From Gammaproteobacteria bacterium (GTDB lineage: Bacteria > Pseudomonadota > Gammaproteobacteria > Steroidobacterales > Steroidobacteraceae): a stretch of DNA of 64,000 nucleotides. Of this stretch, positions 63,088-64,000 are shown piece after piece; within the stretch, counting starts at the first letter, position 1; every line of letters starts with the position of its first letter. Below the pieces are notes generated by a model. The model saw only the letters and a list, made by a program, of their open reading frames with translations, ran no database searches and was not told the DNA's origin. The stretch is from the NCBI GenBank assembly GCA_003164785.1, contig PLUE01000024.1, positions 1 to 64,000 of the forward strand, given 5' to 3'. Both the position numbers and the translations under genes were made by a program.

Positions 63088-64000
63088 TCATGCGTCACCT
63101 GCGGATTGGACCGCCCCGCAGCGCCGCGCGATTGCCGCGATCGCTGTCGCCGAGAGCGGCGTCCCGCTGAGCTTGGCGGCGTAGAGGGCGGCCCCGGCGC
63201 CCGGCGTCATCGTCGGCGCCACGAACTCATACTCGCGACCACTGACGCGCAACGCCGAACGCAGCGGACCCAGAATCAAGTCGCCGAGTTGGAACATGCC
63301 CCCGGAATACGACACCGGCAAGGACGCATGCGACGGCGGACTCAGCGCGTCCCGAACCGCATGAACGAGCCCTGCGAGTTCACGCGCCGCCGCCTCGAAC
63401 ACCGCCTGCGCCTGAACGTCTCCGGCCTCGGCCGCACGCGCGACCAGGGGCGCCAATCCCGCGAACTCGCTGCGCGCCAGCGGCGGCGGCCCATAGACGG
63501 CTGCACAGAGATCGAGGTCGCCGCGAAGCTCGAAGCGCTCGCGGATCATGGCGTACAAAGGCCCCTTCTGGCTCCGGCCGTCGCTCATGCGCGAAAACAG
63601 GTTCAGGGCCTCGCGGGCAACCCAATACGCCGATCCCTCGTCGCTGAAAGATTCACCCCAGCCGCCGGCCCGCGCCCGGCGACCCTCGAACTCGCCGTAG
63701 GCGATGGATCCCGTACCGGCCACCAGATTGATGCCGTCGCGGCCGGCGAGCGCGCCCGCCCACCCGCACACCATGTCGTTGCCGCAACGATGACGCAGAG
63801 GCGGCAGCACCGTCGCGGCGACGCCGTCCAGGCGTGGCAGCAGCGCGCTGTCCTCGCCATGGGCGGGCAGGCCGATGAAGGCGAAGGTCAGCTGTTCGGC
63901 AGGCATTGCCGCATCGTGCAACGTCGCGCGAATGCCCGCGACCAGCATGGCCTCGAGCGCATCGACGCCGGTCTCGAGGTAATAGGCGGATCCCGCGCGA
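63088..64000 (-). CDS. BadF/BadG-type ATPase, N-acetylglucosamine kinase-like, 5' end outside window
   Basis: About 304 residues visible, open at the window edge (reads GSAYYLETGVDALEAM inward). ASKHA fold: INLVAGTGSIAYGEFEG (phosphate 2 loop), RARAGGWGESFSDEGSAYWVAREAL (strongly typical of GlcNAc kinases), PVSYSGGMFQLG and MTPGAGAALYAAK (adenosine region). Likely phosphorylates an amino sugar from cell-wall or chitin turnover. Downstream genes of this operon seem to have been lost (remnants at 62878-63060). Confidence 0.9.
   Translation of the reverse strand, partial: RAGSAYYLETGVDALEAMLVAGIRATLHDAAMPAEQLTFAFIGLPAHGEDSALLPRLDGVAATVLPPLRHRCGNDMVCGWAGALAGRDGINLVAGTGSIAYGEFEGRRARAGGWGESFSDEGSAYWVAREALNLFSRMSDGRSQKGPLYAMIRERFELRGDLDLCAAVYGPPPLARSEFAGLAPLVARAAEAGDVQAQAVFEAAARELAGLVHAVRDALSPPSHASLPVSYSGGMFQLGDLILGPLRSALRVSGREYEFVAPTMTPGAGAALYAAKLSGTPLSATAIAAIARRCGAVQSAGDA

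Noticed and set aside
1..64000. CRISPR arrays, tRNA/rRNA genes, insertion sequences, integrases
   Set aside because: No regularly spaced repeats, no cloverleaf with CCA end, and no transposase or integrase motifs were recognised.

Overview
This is a GC-rich (roughly two-thirds G+C by eye), densely packed bacterial chromosome segment. TonB-dependent receptors with a LEE(I/V)-type plug start, an MsbA-like exporter, the GlgB-GlgX-MalQ set, SdaA, FdhD, CbpA/CbpM and DUF2126/alpha-E proteins point to a Gammaproteobacterium, perhaps near Nevskiales/Steroidobacteraceae or Xanthomonadales. That placement is inference; there is no rRNA or marker gene. I saw no tRNA, rRNA, CRISPR array, prophage or intact IS element. 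No stretch longer than about 250 bases lacks an assigned gene.

Layout. 1-2670 (minus): acetate kinase and the 5' part of a phosphoketolase gene that leaves the window. 2828-8438: single genes (eRF1-like protein, MscL, a tiny secreted peptide, rhomboid protease, exported RidA, lytic transglycosylase, SRAP protein, diguanylate cyclase). 8569-12293: a GT-C-like membrane protein and a TPR-sulfotransferase. 12359-14347: a decayed TonB receptor. 14421-15692: an amine/glutamylputrescine oxidase-like flavoprotein. 15831-27214 (plus): a long co-directional run with PLDc_N protein, VIT transporter, NAD(P)HX repair enzyme, cardiolipin synthase, CbpA-CbpM, then G6P dehydrogenase, HAD hydrolase, transaldolase, phosphoglucomutase and MFS exporter, mostly joined by stop/start overlaps. 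27307-34178 (minus): a small basic protein and a three-gene transglutaminase / ATP-grasp+alpha-E / transglutaminase-DUF2126 operon, the least characterised system here. 34345-43811: MFS, SDRs, MarR remnant, serine hydrolase, dead dipeptidase, PhnA, GFA, GNAT, AlkB, CYTH, cupin and aldo/keto reductase. 43887-49957 (minus): glgB-glgX-malQ, divergent from polyphosphate glucokinase at 50049. 50808-58504: NlpC/P60 lipoprotein, ABC exporter, intact TonB receptor, GabT with a PGDYG-like protein, FdhD. 58501-61370 (minus): small envelope-type proteins and an exported methyltransferase-like protein. 61516-64000: serine dehydratase, a scar with two gene remnants, and a BadF-type sugar kinase leaving the window.

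Metabolic theme. Glycogen branching and breakdown (GlgB, GlgX, MalQ), glucose phosphorylation (PpgK), G1P/G6P exchange (Pgm), the oxidative and non-oxidative pentose phosphate steps (Zwf, Tal) and phosphoketolase plus acetate kinase together would link storage glucan to NADPH, pentose/tetrose phosphates and acetyl-phosphate/ATP. glgA, glgC, pgl and gnd are not in the window.

Other traits. Gene decay is visible at several loci (12359, 36515, 38273, 62878-63060). UUG start codons with good Shine-Dalgarno sites recur. Three convergent gene pairs share overlapping stop codons.
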